Of a DNA stretch of 64,000 bases, positions 31,067 through 38,161 are shown in pieces. The stretch's first letter is position 1. Each line of letters begins with the position of its first letter. The notes beneath the pieces are model-generated. The model had not been told where the DNA came from. It searched no databases and saw nothing but the letters and a program-made list of their open reading frames with translations. The stretch is taken from the NCBI GenBank assembly GCA_024234855.1, contig JACKNN010000002.1, positions 558,001 through 622,000 on the forward strand, given 5' to 3'. The stretch is from Pseudomonadales bacterium. Lineage in GTDB: Bacteria > Pseudomonadota > Gammaproteobacteria > Pseudomonadales > Halieaceae. The position numbers and the translations under genes are program-made.

Positions 31067-32757
31067 CCGGGCGTCGCCCTGTTCTTGGCCTGCTCCGGGT
31101 CAACCATCCACTCCTTGCCCTTGAGCATGGCCTTCCAGTAGATCGGCGGCAGGATTTTTTCCTTCAGGTACCAGGCCAGCCGCGAGGGCTGCTTGCCATC
31201 GATAACCCAGCGCGGGAAGCTGGGCAGCAACTTGCCGCCGTAGCCGAACTCGGCCAGTACGATCTTGCCGCGCTCCACCGTCAGGGGGCAGGAGCCATAG
31301 CCATTGTAATGCGCCACGCCCTGCACCAGGCCCATGTCCGCCAGCAGGTTGTTGGCCACGATCGGCGCCTGCATACGGGCCGCGGCCGCGGTCTTGGCAT
31401 TGGGCGCGTTCATCGCGTCGCCCAGGCCCCAGACATTGGCAAAGCGCTTGTGGCGCAGGGTGTTCTGGTCGACATCCACCCAGCCGGCCGCGTCGGCCAG
31501 TTCACTGGTGCGCACGAAGTCGGGCGCGCACTGGGGCGGGCACACGTGGATCATGTCGAAGTCGGTTGCCACCTGGCGCCTGGCACCCTCGGCGTCTGTC
31601 ACCTCAAACCAGGCCGTTTTCGCTTCCCCGTCTATTTTTACCAGGCGGTGGCGGAAATGCAGCCGGGCGCGATAGAGCTCTACGTAGTTCATCAGGGCGG
31701 GAACGTAATCCTTGACCCCGAACAGCACCTCCCCGGCATTGAAGAAATCGATGTCGATCGCCGGCAACACGCCGCTGCGGCGCCAGTAATCGGCCGACAG
31801 GTACAGCGCCTTCTGTGGCGCACCTGCGCACTTGATGGGCATGGGCGGCTGGGTGAACACCGCGCGGCCGCTGCCCAGTTTACTCACCAGCTGCCAGGTG
31901 TAGGGCGCGAGGTCGTAACGATAGTTTGAGGTCACGCCGTTGTGCCCCAGGGTTTCGGCGAGGCCCTCGACGCCGTGCCAGTCCAGCTTGATGCCGGGTG
32001 CCACGATCAGCCGGTCGTAATACACGGGGCGGCTGTCCTCCAGGGTGACCCGGTTATTCGAGGGATCGAAAGCGCCCACCGCCGCCTTGATCCAGGTAAC
32101 GCGCTCGGGGATCAGCGACGCCATGGTCTTCACCGTGTCCCGCTGTTTGAACACCCCCGCGCCGACAAGCGTCCAGCCCGGCTGGTAGTAGTGCACCTCC
32201 GCCGGGTCGATGATAGCGATAGACGCCTCCCGCGTCCGCGCCAGCAGGCTGGAAGCGGCGGCAATACCGGCGGCACCGGCCCCCACGATCAGGATGTCAT
32301 AGTGGCTGGCCCCGCCGGGCCTGGCATGGGCCCGGGGCGGAGAGGTGAGTTGCAGCGCCGCAGTGAGGTCGTAACCCAGGCCCCCGGCCAGCGCCAGCAG
32401 TTCCGCTGGCCGGGCGCCCCGGCTGCGCTGCCCCAGCGCCCAAAGGGTGAGGGAGCGGGTGCCGGTGCGACAGTAGGCGTGAACCGGCGCGGGCAGCCGC
32501 TCGAGGGCGGCCAGGAAATCCGCCACATCCTGTTCGTTGAGTTCACTGGAGATTACCGGCTGGAAGTGGACTGTAATACCCGCCGCGCCCGCCGCGGCCT
32601 CTATCTCGGTGACGTTGGGCTGGTCGGCGGCCTCGCCGTCCGGTCGGTTGCAGATCAGCGACCTGACGCCCCGGGCGGCCAGCGTCGCCAGGTCGTCGAC
32701 GGTGATCTGGCCCGACACGGAGAATTCGTCGGTTACCTTTTTAATGTCCATCGCCAT
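31063..32757 (-). CDS. DUF442 (Blh-type sulfurtransferase/phosphatase) - sulfide:quinone oxidoreductase fusion
   Basis: Oxidises sulfide to a persulfide and passes electrons to quinone. 564 residues in two parts. Residues 1-115: DUF442/Blh domain with VRSLICNRPDGE and the active loop CRTGTRS near 96. Residues ~150-564: flavoprotein, FAD motif ILIVGAGAAGIAAASSLL. It has the SQOR-type segments PIKCAGAPQKALYLS near 310, DAAGWVDVDQNTLRHKRFANVWG near 430 and YGSCPLT near 488; the CAGAP and SCPL cysteines match the reactive pair of the mitochondrial-type enzyme. ATG 32751 is better spaced from an AGG ribosome-binding site. It lies 12 bases after the dioxygenase gene. Confidence 0.88.
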   Translation of the reverse strand: MAMDIKKVTDEFSVSGQITVDDLATLAARGVRSLICNRPDGEAADQPNVTEIEAAAGAAGITVHFQPVISSELNEQDVADFLAALERLPAPVHAYCRTGTRSLTLWALGQRSRGARPAELLALAGGLGYDLTAALQLTSPPRAHARPGGASHYDILIVGAGAAGIAAASSLLARTREASIAIIDPAEVHYYQPGWTLVGAGVFKQRDTVKTMASLIPERVTWIKAAVGAFDPSNNRVTLEDSRPVYYDRLIVAPGIKLDWHGVEGLAETLGHNGVTSNYRYDLAPYTWQLVSKLGSGRAVFTQPPMPIKCAGAPQKALYLSADYWRRSGVLPAIDIDFFNAGEVLFGVKDYVPALMNYVELYRARLHFRHRLVKIDGEAKTAWFEVTDAEGARRQVATDFDMIHVCPPQCAPDFVRTSELADAAGWVDVDQNTLRHKRFANVWGLGDAMNAPNAKTAAAARMQAPIVANNLLADMGLVQGVAHYNGYGSCPLTVERGKIVLAEFGYGGKLLPSFPRWVIDGKQPSRLAWYLKEKILPPIYWKAMLKGKEWMVDPEQAKNRATPG

Positions 32758-32769
32758 ACCTGCGGCCCC

Positions 32770-33696
32770 TCAGGAGATCAACGAGGATATATCGGCGCCG
32801 CCAAAGGCGTTCACCGGTAACTTGAGAAACAACTGACCTGAGGCATCCGCCGGCGGAAAATGCCCTGCGCGCATATTGACCTGCAGCGACGGCAGGATCA
32901 GGGAGGGCATGCCAAGAGTGGCATCACGGGTCTTGCGCATCTCGACGAATACCGATTCGCTAATACCCCGGTGCACATGAATATTGGCCTGCAGTTCGGC
33001 GCCTACCGTGGTTTCATATTCGAGTTCCCGACCGTTGGGGAGATAGTCGTGGCATACAAAGATGCGCATGTCTTCCGGCAGACTGAGTATACGCTGGATC
33101 GACCGGTACAGCGTATGGGCATCGCCGCCGGGGAAGTCGGCCCGGGCGGTGCCGCCGTCGGGCATGAACAGGGTGTCGCCGACGAATACCGCGTCACCCA
33201 GCACGTAGGTCATGCAGGCCGGCGTATGGCCGGGCGTGTGCATGGAGGTACCGGCCAGCTGGCCGATCCGGATGGTGTCGCCCTCGCGCAGCAGCAGGTC
33301 AAACTGGGAGCCGTCGCGGGCAAAGCCCGGCTCGGCGTTGAACACCCGGCCAAAGGTCTCCTGTACCACCGAGATATTGAAGCCGATGGCAATCCTGCCA
33401 CCCAGGCGCTGCTGGATGTAAGGCGCAGCCGACAGGTGGTCTGCGTGGACATGGGTTTCCAGGATCCATTCCAGCTGCAGTTTATGCGCGGTAATAAAAG
33501 CGATGATCTGGTCGGCGCCGGTAAAACTGATCGAGCCCGAGGGGTAATCCAGGTTCATCACCGAGTCGATCACGGCGCAGGCAGCGCTGGCGGGGTCTTT
33601 CACCACGTACGACAGGGTGTTGGTGGGCTCATCGAAAAATGTGGTGACTTCAGGTTTGACCGCTGACGCGATGACGGTCTGGACGGGTGAATTCAT
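32770..33696 (-). CDS. ETHE1-like persulfide dioxygenase (MBL fold)
   Basis: Non-haem iron enzyme that oxidises glutathione persulfide to sulfite. 308 residues with the metallo-beta-lactamase metal motif THVHADHLSAA near 80, HTPGHTPACMTY near 152, VGDTLFMPDGGTARADFPGG near 170 and FVCHDYLP near 215. ATG 33696 has a GAGGA site 8 bases upstream; the frame is open to 33900, but that leader crosses the sigma-54 promoter. First gene of a dioxygenase-SQR-SulP operon, divergent from the FisR-like activator. This is the BigR/Blh-associated branch, slightly longer than human ETHE1. Confidence 0.9.
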   Translation of the reverse strand: MNSPVQTVIASAVKPEVTTFFDEPTNTLSYVVKDPASAACAVIDSVMNLDYPSGSISFTGADQIIAFITAHKLQLEWILETHVHADHLSAAPYIQQRLGGRIAIGFNISVVQETFGRVFNAEPGFARDGSQFDLLLREGDTIRIGQLAGTSMHTPGHTPACMTYVLGDAVFVGDTLFMPDGGTARADFPGGDAHTLYRSIQRILSLPEDMRIFVCHDYLPNGRELEYETTVGAELQANIHVHRGISESVFVEMRKTRDATLGMPSLILPSLQVNMRAGHFPPADASGQLFLKLPVNAFGGADISSLIS

Positions 33697-33757
33697 GGGC
33701 TGATCCTCTACTGGCAAATCCCTCCCCGGCGCGAGGCAGGGGCGACTGAAGGATAGC

Positions 33758-33773
33758 AGCAAGCCCCGTGCCA
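33758..33773 (-). promoter_or_regulatory. Sigma-54 (RpoN) -24/-12 promoter of the sulfide-oxidation operon
   Basis: On the minus strand, TGGCACG (33773-33767), four bases GGGC, TTGCT (33762-33758). This is a perfect match to the consensus TGGCACG-N4-TTGCW, with the GG and GC dinucleotides correctly 10 bases apart. The predicted start is near 33747, giving a leader of about 50 bases before the dioxygenase ATG. A sigma-54 activator gene is divergent, as the promoter requires. Confidence 0.92.
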
Positions 33774-33779
33774 CATCTC

Positions 33780-33806
33780 TATCTGCTTTAGATATCGACC
33801 CTATCT
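33780..33806. promoter_or_regulatory. Candidate activator-binding half-sites (TATCT/AGATA)
   Basis: Three alternating half-sites: TATCT 33780-33784, AGATA 33790-33794, TATCT 33802-33806. The spacers of 5 and 7 bases create two overlapping dyads immediately upstream of the -24 box. This is close for a sigma-54 enhancer, so the assignment to the FisR-like protein is tentative. Confidence 0.3.
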
Positions 33807-33920
33807 CTTTGTTTATTATGGATACTCTATTGCTCAAGAAACGCGTTGATAGCGTGCAGACTTGCTCTGGACGAGAATCTCTGCCAGATTTGACAGGCAA
33901 TAGGACAAAGTTGGCAGGCC

Positions 33921-35237
33921 ATGGAAATACTCGCGACAGACACCCATTCCGCCGTTGCCAGGATGCTGGACAGTTACGAGCATCCCGCCATCCTCGTGAC
34001 GCCCGACTACCGCATCCTGGCGACCAATGATCTCTACCGCGAAGCGTTCGGCCCGGTCGACCAGAGCCGCGGCCCGGCCCGCTGCTACCGGGTGTCCCAT
34101 AACTTCGACCGGCCCTGCGACCAGGCCGGGGAGGCCTGCCCGCTGGCGGCCGCCACCGCTTCGGGCCAGCGGGAGCGCGTACTCCACATTCACCAGACGC
34201 CGCGCGGTGCGGAGCACGTGGACGTGGAAATGCTGCCCATTTTCGATCCGGGCGGCACCTTGCAGTATTTTGTTGAGTGGCTCAAACCGGTCCCCATCGC
34301 CGGGGCGGGATCGGGGGACCAGCCCATGGTGGGTACCAGCGCCGCCTTCAACCAGATGCTGGGCCTGGTATCCCGGGTCGGCCCCACCAGTGCGGCGGTA
34401 TTGCTGTTGGGTGAATCCGGGACCGGCAAGGAACTGGCGGCCAGGGCCCTGCACCAGGCCAGTCCGCGTTCAGCCAGGGCGCTGGTGACCCTGGAGTGCG
34501 CCGGCCTGAGCGAAACCCTGTTCGAAAGCGAGCTGTTCGGCCATGTGAAGGGGGCTTTCACCGGCGCCAATTACACCCGGCAGGGCCTGGCCGAGGCGGC
34601 CCACGGCGGCACGCTGTTCCTCGACGAGATCGGTGATATCCCCTATGCCCTGCAGGTAAAGCTGCTGCGCCTGATCGAAACCGGCACCTATCGTCCGGTC
34701 GGCAGCAGCCAGGTCAAGCAGGCGGACTTTCGCCTGGTGTGCGCCACCCACCGGAATCTTGAGCAGATGGTGGAGGAGGGGGCCTTCAGGCGGGATCTCT
34801 ACTACCGCATCAATGTCTTCCCGATAAGGCTGCCCTCGCTGGCCGAGCGCATGGACGACCTGCCGCTGCTGGCTCGCACCATCCTCAGGGAGGCGGCCGC
34901 ACACGGCAGCAAAACGTTCCACCTGACCGAGTCTGCGCTGGCGCTGCTCAAGGCTCATAGCTACCGGGGCAACATCCGTGAATTACGCAATATTCTCAGC
35001 AGGGCCATGGTGCTGGCCAATACCAACGTCATAGACCAGGCGACCGTCAGCCGGGCGCTTGGCACCGAGCCCGGGGGCGGCGCACTGCGGGAGCTGAGCC
35101 TGAAAGAGCATGAACTGCGTTATCTGCAACAGCTGATGAAAGCCTACAATGGTGACAGGGAAGCCGTCGCCGGAATTGCCGGCATCAGCGTGCGCTCCCT
35201 GTACCGAAAGCTGCAGCAGGCCGAGGAAGTCAAATAG
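33921..35237 (+). CDS. fisR: FisR-like sulfane-sulfur-responsive sigma-54 activator
   Basis: Enhancer-binding protein expected to activate the divergent dioxygenase-SQR operon when persulfides rise. 438 residues. An N-terminal PAS-like sensor (about 1-125) holds Cys55, Cys66 and Cys73; the spacing of 11 and 7 equals that of Cys53/64/71 in the characterised Cupriavidus FisR. The central AAA+ domain has GESGTGKE near 162, the sigma-54 contact loop GAFTGA near 210, and [10 protein letters not shown] (Walker B). The C-terminus has a Fis-type helix-turn-helix ([20 protein letters not shown]). The name rests on these cysteines and the neighbours. Confidence 0.88.
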   Translation: MEILATDTHSAVARMLDSYEHPAILVTPDYRILATNDLYREAFGPVDQSRGPARCYRVSHNFDRPCDQAGEACPLAAATASGQRERVLHIHQTPRGAEHVDVEMLPIFDPGGTLQYFVEWLKPVPIAGAGSGDQPMVGTSAAFNQMLGLVSRVGPTSAAVLLLGESGTGKELAARALHQASPRSARALVTLECAGLSETLFESELFGHVKGAFTGANYTRQGLAEAAHGGTLFLDEIGDIPYALQVKLLRLIETGTYRPVGSSQVKQADFRLVCATHRNLEQMVEEGAFRRDLYYRINVFPIRLPSLAERMDDLPLLARTILREAAAHGSKTFHLTESALALLKAHSYRGNIRELRNILSRAMVLANTNVIDQATVSRALGTEPGGGALRELSLKEHELRYLQQLMKAYNGDREAVAGIAGISVRSLYRKLQQAEEVK

Positions 35238-35258
35238 CGGGCCTGCAGGGAGAATGCC

Positions 35259-36020
35259 ATGATCGATTCTCTGCTACTGGACCTGAGTGGTGTACTGTAC
35301 GACGGGGATGCGGTTATTCCCGGCGCCTTGAAGGCGGTGGAACGCGCCCAGCGCAGCACACTGGAAGTCCGCTTCATCACCAACACCTCCCAGAAAACCC
35401 GCGCCAGCTTGCTCGGGCATCTCCGGGCGCTGGGTTTTGTGGTTGAGCCGGACCAGCTCTTTACTGCGGTCGATGCCGCGCGGCAGTGGCTGCTACAGCG
35501 GGATCTCAGGCCCTTCTGCCTGGTGCACGAAAACGTCGTGGAAGAGTTCGCGGACCTGGCGCAGCACAATCCCAATGCCGTATTGATCGCCGATGCGGCC
35601 GAGGGCTTCAGCTATCGCAACCTGAACCGCGCTTTCCAGCTCTGCGTGGCGGGCGCGCCCTTGCTGGGGGTCGGCTACAACCGCTATTTCAAGTCCGGCG
35701 AGCAGTTGTTGCTGGATGTAGGGGCATTCATCAAGGCAGTTGAGTTCGGGGCCGGGGTGGCGGCGACGATTGTTGGCAAACCCAGCGCAGAATTCTTCAG
35801 GCAGGTGATTGCCTCGACGACCGCCTCGCCGGAGCGGACGCTCATGGTGGGCGATGACGTGTTCGGCGATGTGGAGGGAGCGCTCAATACCGGCACCCGG
35901 GCCTGCCTGGTGCGCACCGGAAAATACCAGCCGGGGGATGAAAGCAGGATAAGTGGCAATTTTGCCACCGTTGATTCCGTCGCGCAGGCCGTGGAGTTAG
36001 CCCTCCAGGGCCGTGCCTGA
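35259..36020 (+). CDS. HAD-IIA hydrolase, LHPP-like (phospholysine/phosphohistidine/pyrophosphate phosphatase type)
   Basis: 253 residues. The start MIDSLLLDLSGVLYDGD shows the nucleophile Asp in DLSGVLYDG; the second acidic residue of the usual DxD is Ser, exactly as in animal LHPP (DISGVLYDS). Further segments: VRFITNTSQKTRASL near 38, FCLVHENVVEEF, LIADAAEGFSYRNLNRAFQL near 112, VGKPSAEFF near 170 and MVGDDVFGDVEGALNTGTRA near 195. Substrate is inferred from resemblance only. It lies 21 bases after fisR and may be read through from it; it is the last gene before the dif gap. Confidence 0.85.
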   Translation: MIDSLLLDLSGVLYDGDAVIPGALKAVERAQRSTLEVRFITNTSQKTRASLLGHLRALGFVVEPDQLFTAVDAARQWLLQRDLRPFCLVHENVVEEFADLAQHNPNAVLIADAAEGFSYRNLNRAFQLCVAGAPLLGVGYNRYFKSGEQLLLDVGAFIKAVEFGAGVAATIVGKPSAEFFRQVIASTTASPERTLMVGDDVFGDVEGALNTGTRACLVRTGKYQPGDESRISGNFATVDSVAQAVELALQGRA

Positions 36021-36110
36021 TCTGTCCGGTGCGAGGCGGTCCGCGACCGGCAGTGCCCCTGGGGCCCGATAGCTTCGCCGGTGCAAGAATTTGGAGACGG
36101 GAGTAGCTGC

Positions 36111-36148
36111 CTATATTTAACATAATAATATTATTTCCTGCGCGCACC
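36111..36148 (-). repeat. Degenerate, inverted dif-like site
   Basis: Read on the minus strand it carries TTATGTTAAATATAG, including a perfect XerD-arm sequence TTATGTTAAAT. Positions 36111-36127 are a 17-base perfect inverted repeat of 36590-36606, which covers the XerD arm of the true dif site. At the other end GGTGCGC, the classical start of the XerC arm, is present (36142-36148) but separated by about 7 extra bases, so the XerC arm is broken. An internal 12-base palindrome AATAATATTATT lies at 36124-36135. Confidence 0.6.
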
Positions 36149-36185
36149 TCAGCCGTGCCCGGGATCGCGCCAGTGGCGGGGGGCA

Positions 36186-36509
36186 TCACGGCAGGAACTC
36201 TCCCGCGTCCAGATCCAGGCAATGCTGCAATTGCCGCTGGATGACTGTGCGGAACATCTGGTCACTCCGTTCACCAGGGGAGGTGAAACTGGCCCCCAGG
36301 ATCGTCAATAACAGGCCGTGCATGGACTGTTCCCGGTACTGGGCCCAGCATGCGTCAAAGCCTAATTCGACACCCAGGCTGGAGAGGTGGTTGTTGTACT
36401 CGCGCAGTAATTCGCGCTCCCACTGGCGACGCTGCTCCACATCCACGCTTGCCGCCCAGCAAGCCAGACGGGTTCTGGCGCAGGAAACGGGGACTCCCTG
36501 GGCGCCAGA
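36186..36509 (-). pseudogene. C-terminal remnant of a phosphotransferase-like (APH/ecdysteroid-kinase type) gene
   Basis: An 86-codon frame from GTG 36446, open upstream only to a TGA at 36510-36512. The segments RRQWERELLREYNNHL, LGFDACWAQYREQSMHGLLL, ERSDQMF and HCLDLD resemble the last ~85 residues of APH-superfamily kinases of roughly 350-400 residues. The ATP-binding and catalytic parts (HxD...) are absent anywhere nearby. It lies between the inverted dif-like copy and the real dif. A genuine small protein cannot be excluded, but truncation is the simpler reading. Confidence 0.55.
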
Positions 36510-36565
36510 TCAAGCGTATCCCTGCAAAACAGCCTGAAACCGGCCGGGAGCAGCCCCGCCCGAAC

Positions 36566-36574
36566 TTATCCACA
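36566..36574 (+). other. Perfect DnaA-box sequence abutting dif
   Basis: TTATCCACA, identical to the strong DnaA box consensus, ends one base before the dif site. Two 7/9 matches, TTGGCCACA (36610-36618) and TTGTACACA (36622-36630), follow on the other side of the AT-rich dif core. DnaA binding is inferred; a single perfect 9-mer can occur by chance in a window this size. Confidence 0.45.
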
Positions 36575-36602
36575 TATGCGCATAATATATATTATGTTAA
36601 AT
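36575..36602 (+). other. dif: dif chromosome dimer resolution site (XerC/XerD)
   Basis: 28 bases in the standard layout. XerC arm TATGCGCATAA (36575-36585), centre TATATA (36586-36591), XerD arm TTATGTTAAAT (36592-36602). The XerD arm is identical to E. coli dif. The XerC arm differs only at the two outermost bases and the centre at one base (TATATA for TGTATA), giving 25/28 overall. It sits in a non-coding gap between convergent genes, as dif sites usually do, and marks the replication terminus. FtsK, which activates XerCD here, is encoded about 15 kb away. Confidence 0.92.
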
Positions 36603-36812
36603 ATAGTATTTGGCCACACAGTTGTACACAGTGGCATGTGTCCGGGAGTGACTGCCTCCCACTGCGCTGGCTGTGCCCTCCTTTCGTCAGGCAAACCGCC
36701 CCCGGCAGGAATGCCCGGGATGGAGGTGTAATGGGTCGGTAAGGGAGGATACGAGTTGAGTCAGGCAGGCACGGGGTCACTGATCACAGGGCGCTCGTTC
36801 GGAACAGGAACC
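36603..36812. other. Non-coding gap between dif and gph
   Basis: No supported gene. It begins with the AT-rich flank of dif and two DnaA-like 9-mers, then a small GGGAG/CTCCC hairpin near 36643-36660 without a T-tract. Nothing else was recognised. Confidence 0.6.
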
Positions 36813-37493
36813 CTAGCCCCTGGCCTGCGCCTGGCGGAGGCGTTCACTTACGATATCCGGCAGTGCGCTGAAATCGCCGAAGAGCCAGTTGTGGGGGATG
36901 CTCTCGCAAGGTGTCTTGTGGTAGCCCCGGGTGTAAAGGGCAAACGGAATATGCGCGCGCTTCGCGGTCTCGGCATCAATCTCGCTGTCGCCCACATAGA
37001 GCGTGGGGCCGCCTCCCAGGTCGTGAATTGTCTTCAGCAGCATGTCCGGGGCGGGCTTGCGGCTATCGATCATGCCACCGGCCACCACCGCATCGAAAAT
37101 CGGTCCCATGCCCATATGCCGAATGACTGCCCGGGCCGGCCGCTCCGGCTTGTTGGTGCACAGTCCCAGCCTGTGTCCCGCCGTTTTCAACACGGCGAGA
37201 GTCGCCAGCACCCCGGGATAGAACACCGCCTTGTCGACCGAGCGTTCATACAGTGCGAGAAAGTCGCTATACACCGCCGCGTGCCTCGCGGGTGTCTCCT
37301 CAATTGCGCGCGCGGCCATCATGCGGCTGACAAAGACGGCACTGCCTTCGCCGACGAATTGGCGGGTTTCCTCCAATGAAAGCCCCTGCTTGCCCAGCCT
37401 GCCGAGGATCTCCGAGGCGACGGCCTGGATATCCGGTGCGCTGTCGATCAGCGTCCCGTCGAGGTCGAACACGATATTGATGCTACCGTTCAC
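36813..37493 (-). CDS. gph: Phosphoglycolate phosphatase-like HAD hydrolase
   Basis: Dephosphorylates 2-phosphoglycolate arising from DNA repair or oxygenation. 226 residues from a GTG start. HAD motifs: FDLDGTLIDSAPDI near residue 9, LGLCTNKPERPARAVI near 113, KPAPDMLL near 148, YVGDSEIDAETAKRA near 168. The cap domain is the C1 type of Gph. Other small phosphates are possible substrates, since this family is promiscuous. It converges on the LHPP-like gene across the dif gap. Confidence 0.85.
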   Translation of the reverse strand: MNGSINIVFDLDGTLIDSAPDIQAVASEILGRLGKQGLSLEETRQFVGEGSAVFVSRMMAARAIEETPARHAAVYSDFLALYERSVDKAVFYPGVLATLAVLKTAGHRLGLCTNKPERPARAVIRHMGMGPIFDAVVAGGMIDSRKPAPDMLLKTIHDLGGGPTLYVGDSEIDAETAKRAHIPFALYTRGYHKTPCESIPHNWLFGDFSALPDIVSERLRQAQARG

Positions 37494-37585
37494 TCACTGC
37501 TCCCTGGTGACAGCCCCGCACCTCCTGTGCTGTTTGGCGCCAGTGTGGGGCGGGCGATAAGCGGTACAGGCGGTCGCCCTGACGG

Positions 37586-38074
37586 CTACATCGGCTGCAG
37601 CAGGTGGCGACTCAGGTCTCCCGCCAGACGGGTGTCTATCCTGCGTTCGGAAAAGTGCCATCCATCCCCTGCCCTGGCAAACCGGTCGAAATAGCGCACA
37701 CCGATAATGGGCTGCAGCGGAAAATCAGGCAGGCTCTGGAAGACCACCGCATACGATGTGGCGCTGGCGCGGCTGGCCCCGGCTTCGATCACAACCACCA
37801 CATTGCTGGTCATATGGAGGGTATGGGGACTGCCATCGTCCGGGTACAGGCGCGTGAAAGACCGGTAGAGCGAAAGCACCGCCTGCGCCCCCGCGATATC
37901 GGTAGCGCTCCCCTGCCCGTCCACGGCGACTATTTTCGCCTCGGCAAACATCGCTGACAGCTTGTCCAGTTCACCATTGTCGATGTAGTGCGCGTACTGG
38001 TAGATCAGGTTTTTTATTGCGCAGGAATCACAGGCCACGGCACTTGGTCCATCAGCGGGATCGAGCGCTATCAT
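37586..38074 (-). CDS. NTF2-like / SnoaL-like domain protein
   Basis: 162 residues. The pattern AIKNLIYQYAHYIDNGELDKLSAMFAEA near residue 20, TLHMTSNVVVVIEAG near 85 and the C-terminal IIGVRYFDRFARAGDGWHFSERRID is the SnoaL-like alpha+beta barrel seen in dehydratases, isomerases and ring-hydroxylating dioxygenase small subunits. No substrate can be inferred. It is in the same direction as gph and the peroxidase gene but separated by about 90 bases from each. Confidence 0.75.
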   Translation of the reverse strand: MIALDPADGPSAVACDSCAIKNLIYQYAHYIDNGELDKLSAMFAEAKIVAVDGQGSATDIAGAQAVLSLYRSFTRLYPDDGSPHTLHMTSNVVVVIEAGASRASATSYAVVFQSLPDFPLQPIIGVRYFDRFARAGDGWHFSERRIDTRLAGDLSRHLLQPM

Positions 38075-38129
38075 AGGCAGAGTGCCGCCGCACGCACAAG
38101 GCGCTCAACCCCGGTTCAGAGGGCGGAGT

Positions 38130-38155
38130 TGCCGGCTCTACCAATCGAGCCGGCA
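38130..38155. other. Hairpin between the peroxidase and NTF2-like genes
   Basis: Perfect 9-base stem TGCCGGCTC (38130-38138) / GAGCCGGCA (38147-38155) with an 8-base loop, just after the peroxidase stop on the minus strand. No T-tract follows, so termination is uncertain; it may stabilise the mRNA 3' end. Confidence 0.4.
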
Positions 38156-38161
38156 GCGCCG

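Noticed and set aside
33720..33727. CCCTCCCC, a KOPS-like octamer on the minus strand left of dif
   Set aside because: A single instance pointing away from dif; a similar one at 40511-40518 points toward it. Two hand-found octamers cannot support or refute polarity without a genome-wide count.
36111..36606. Inverted AT-rich repeats read as terminal repeats of an insertion sequence or MITE
   Set aside because: No target-site duplication or transposase; the right repeat is explained by a dif site, and the left by a degraded copy.
38120..38160. D-arm-like sequence (GCTC, GATTGGTA, GAGC on the minus strand) resembling part of a tRNA
   Set aside because: No anticodon stem, T-arm or acceptor stem can be paired around it; it is better read as a simple 9-base hairpin after the peroxidase gene.
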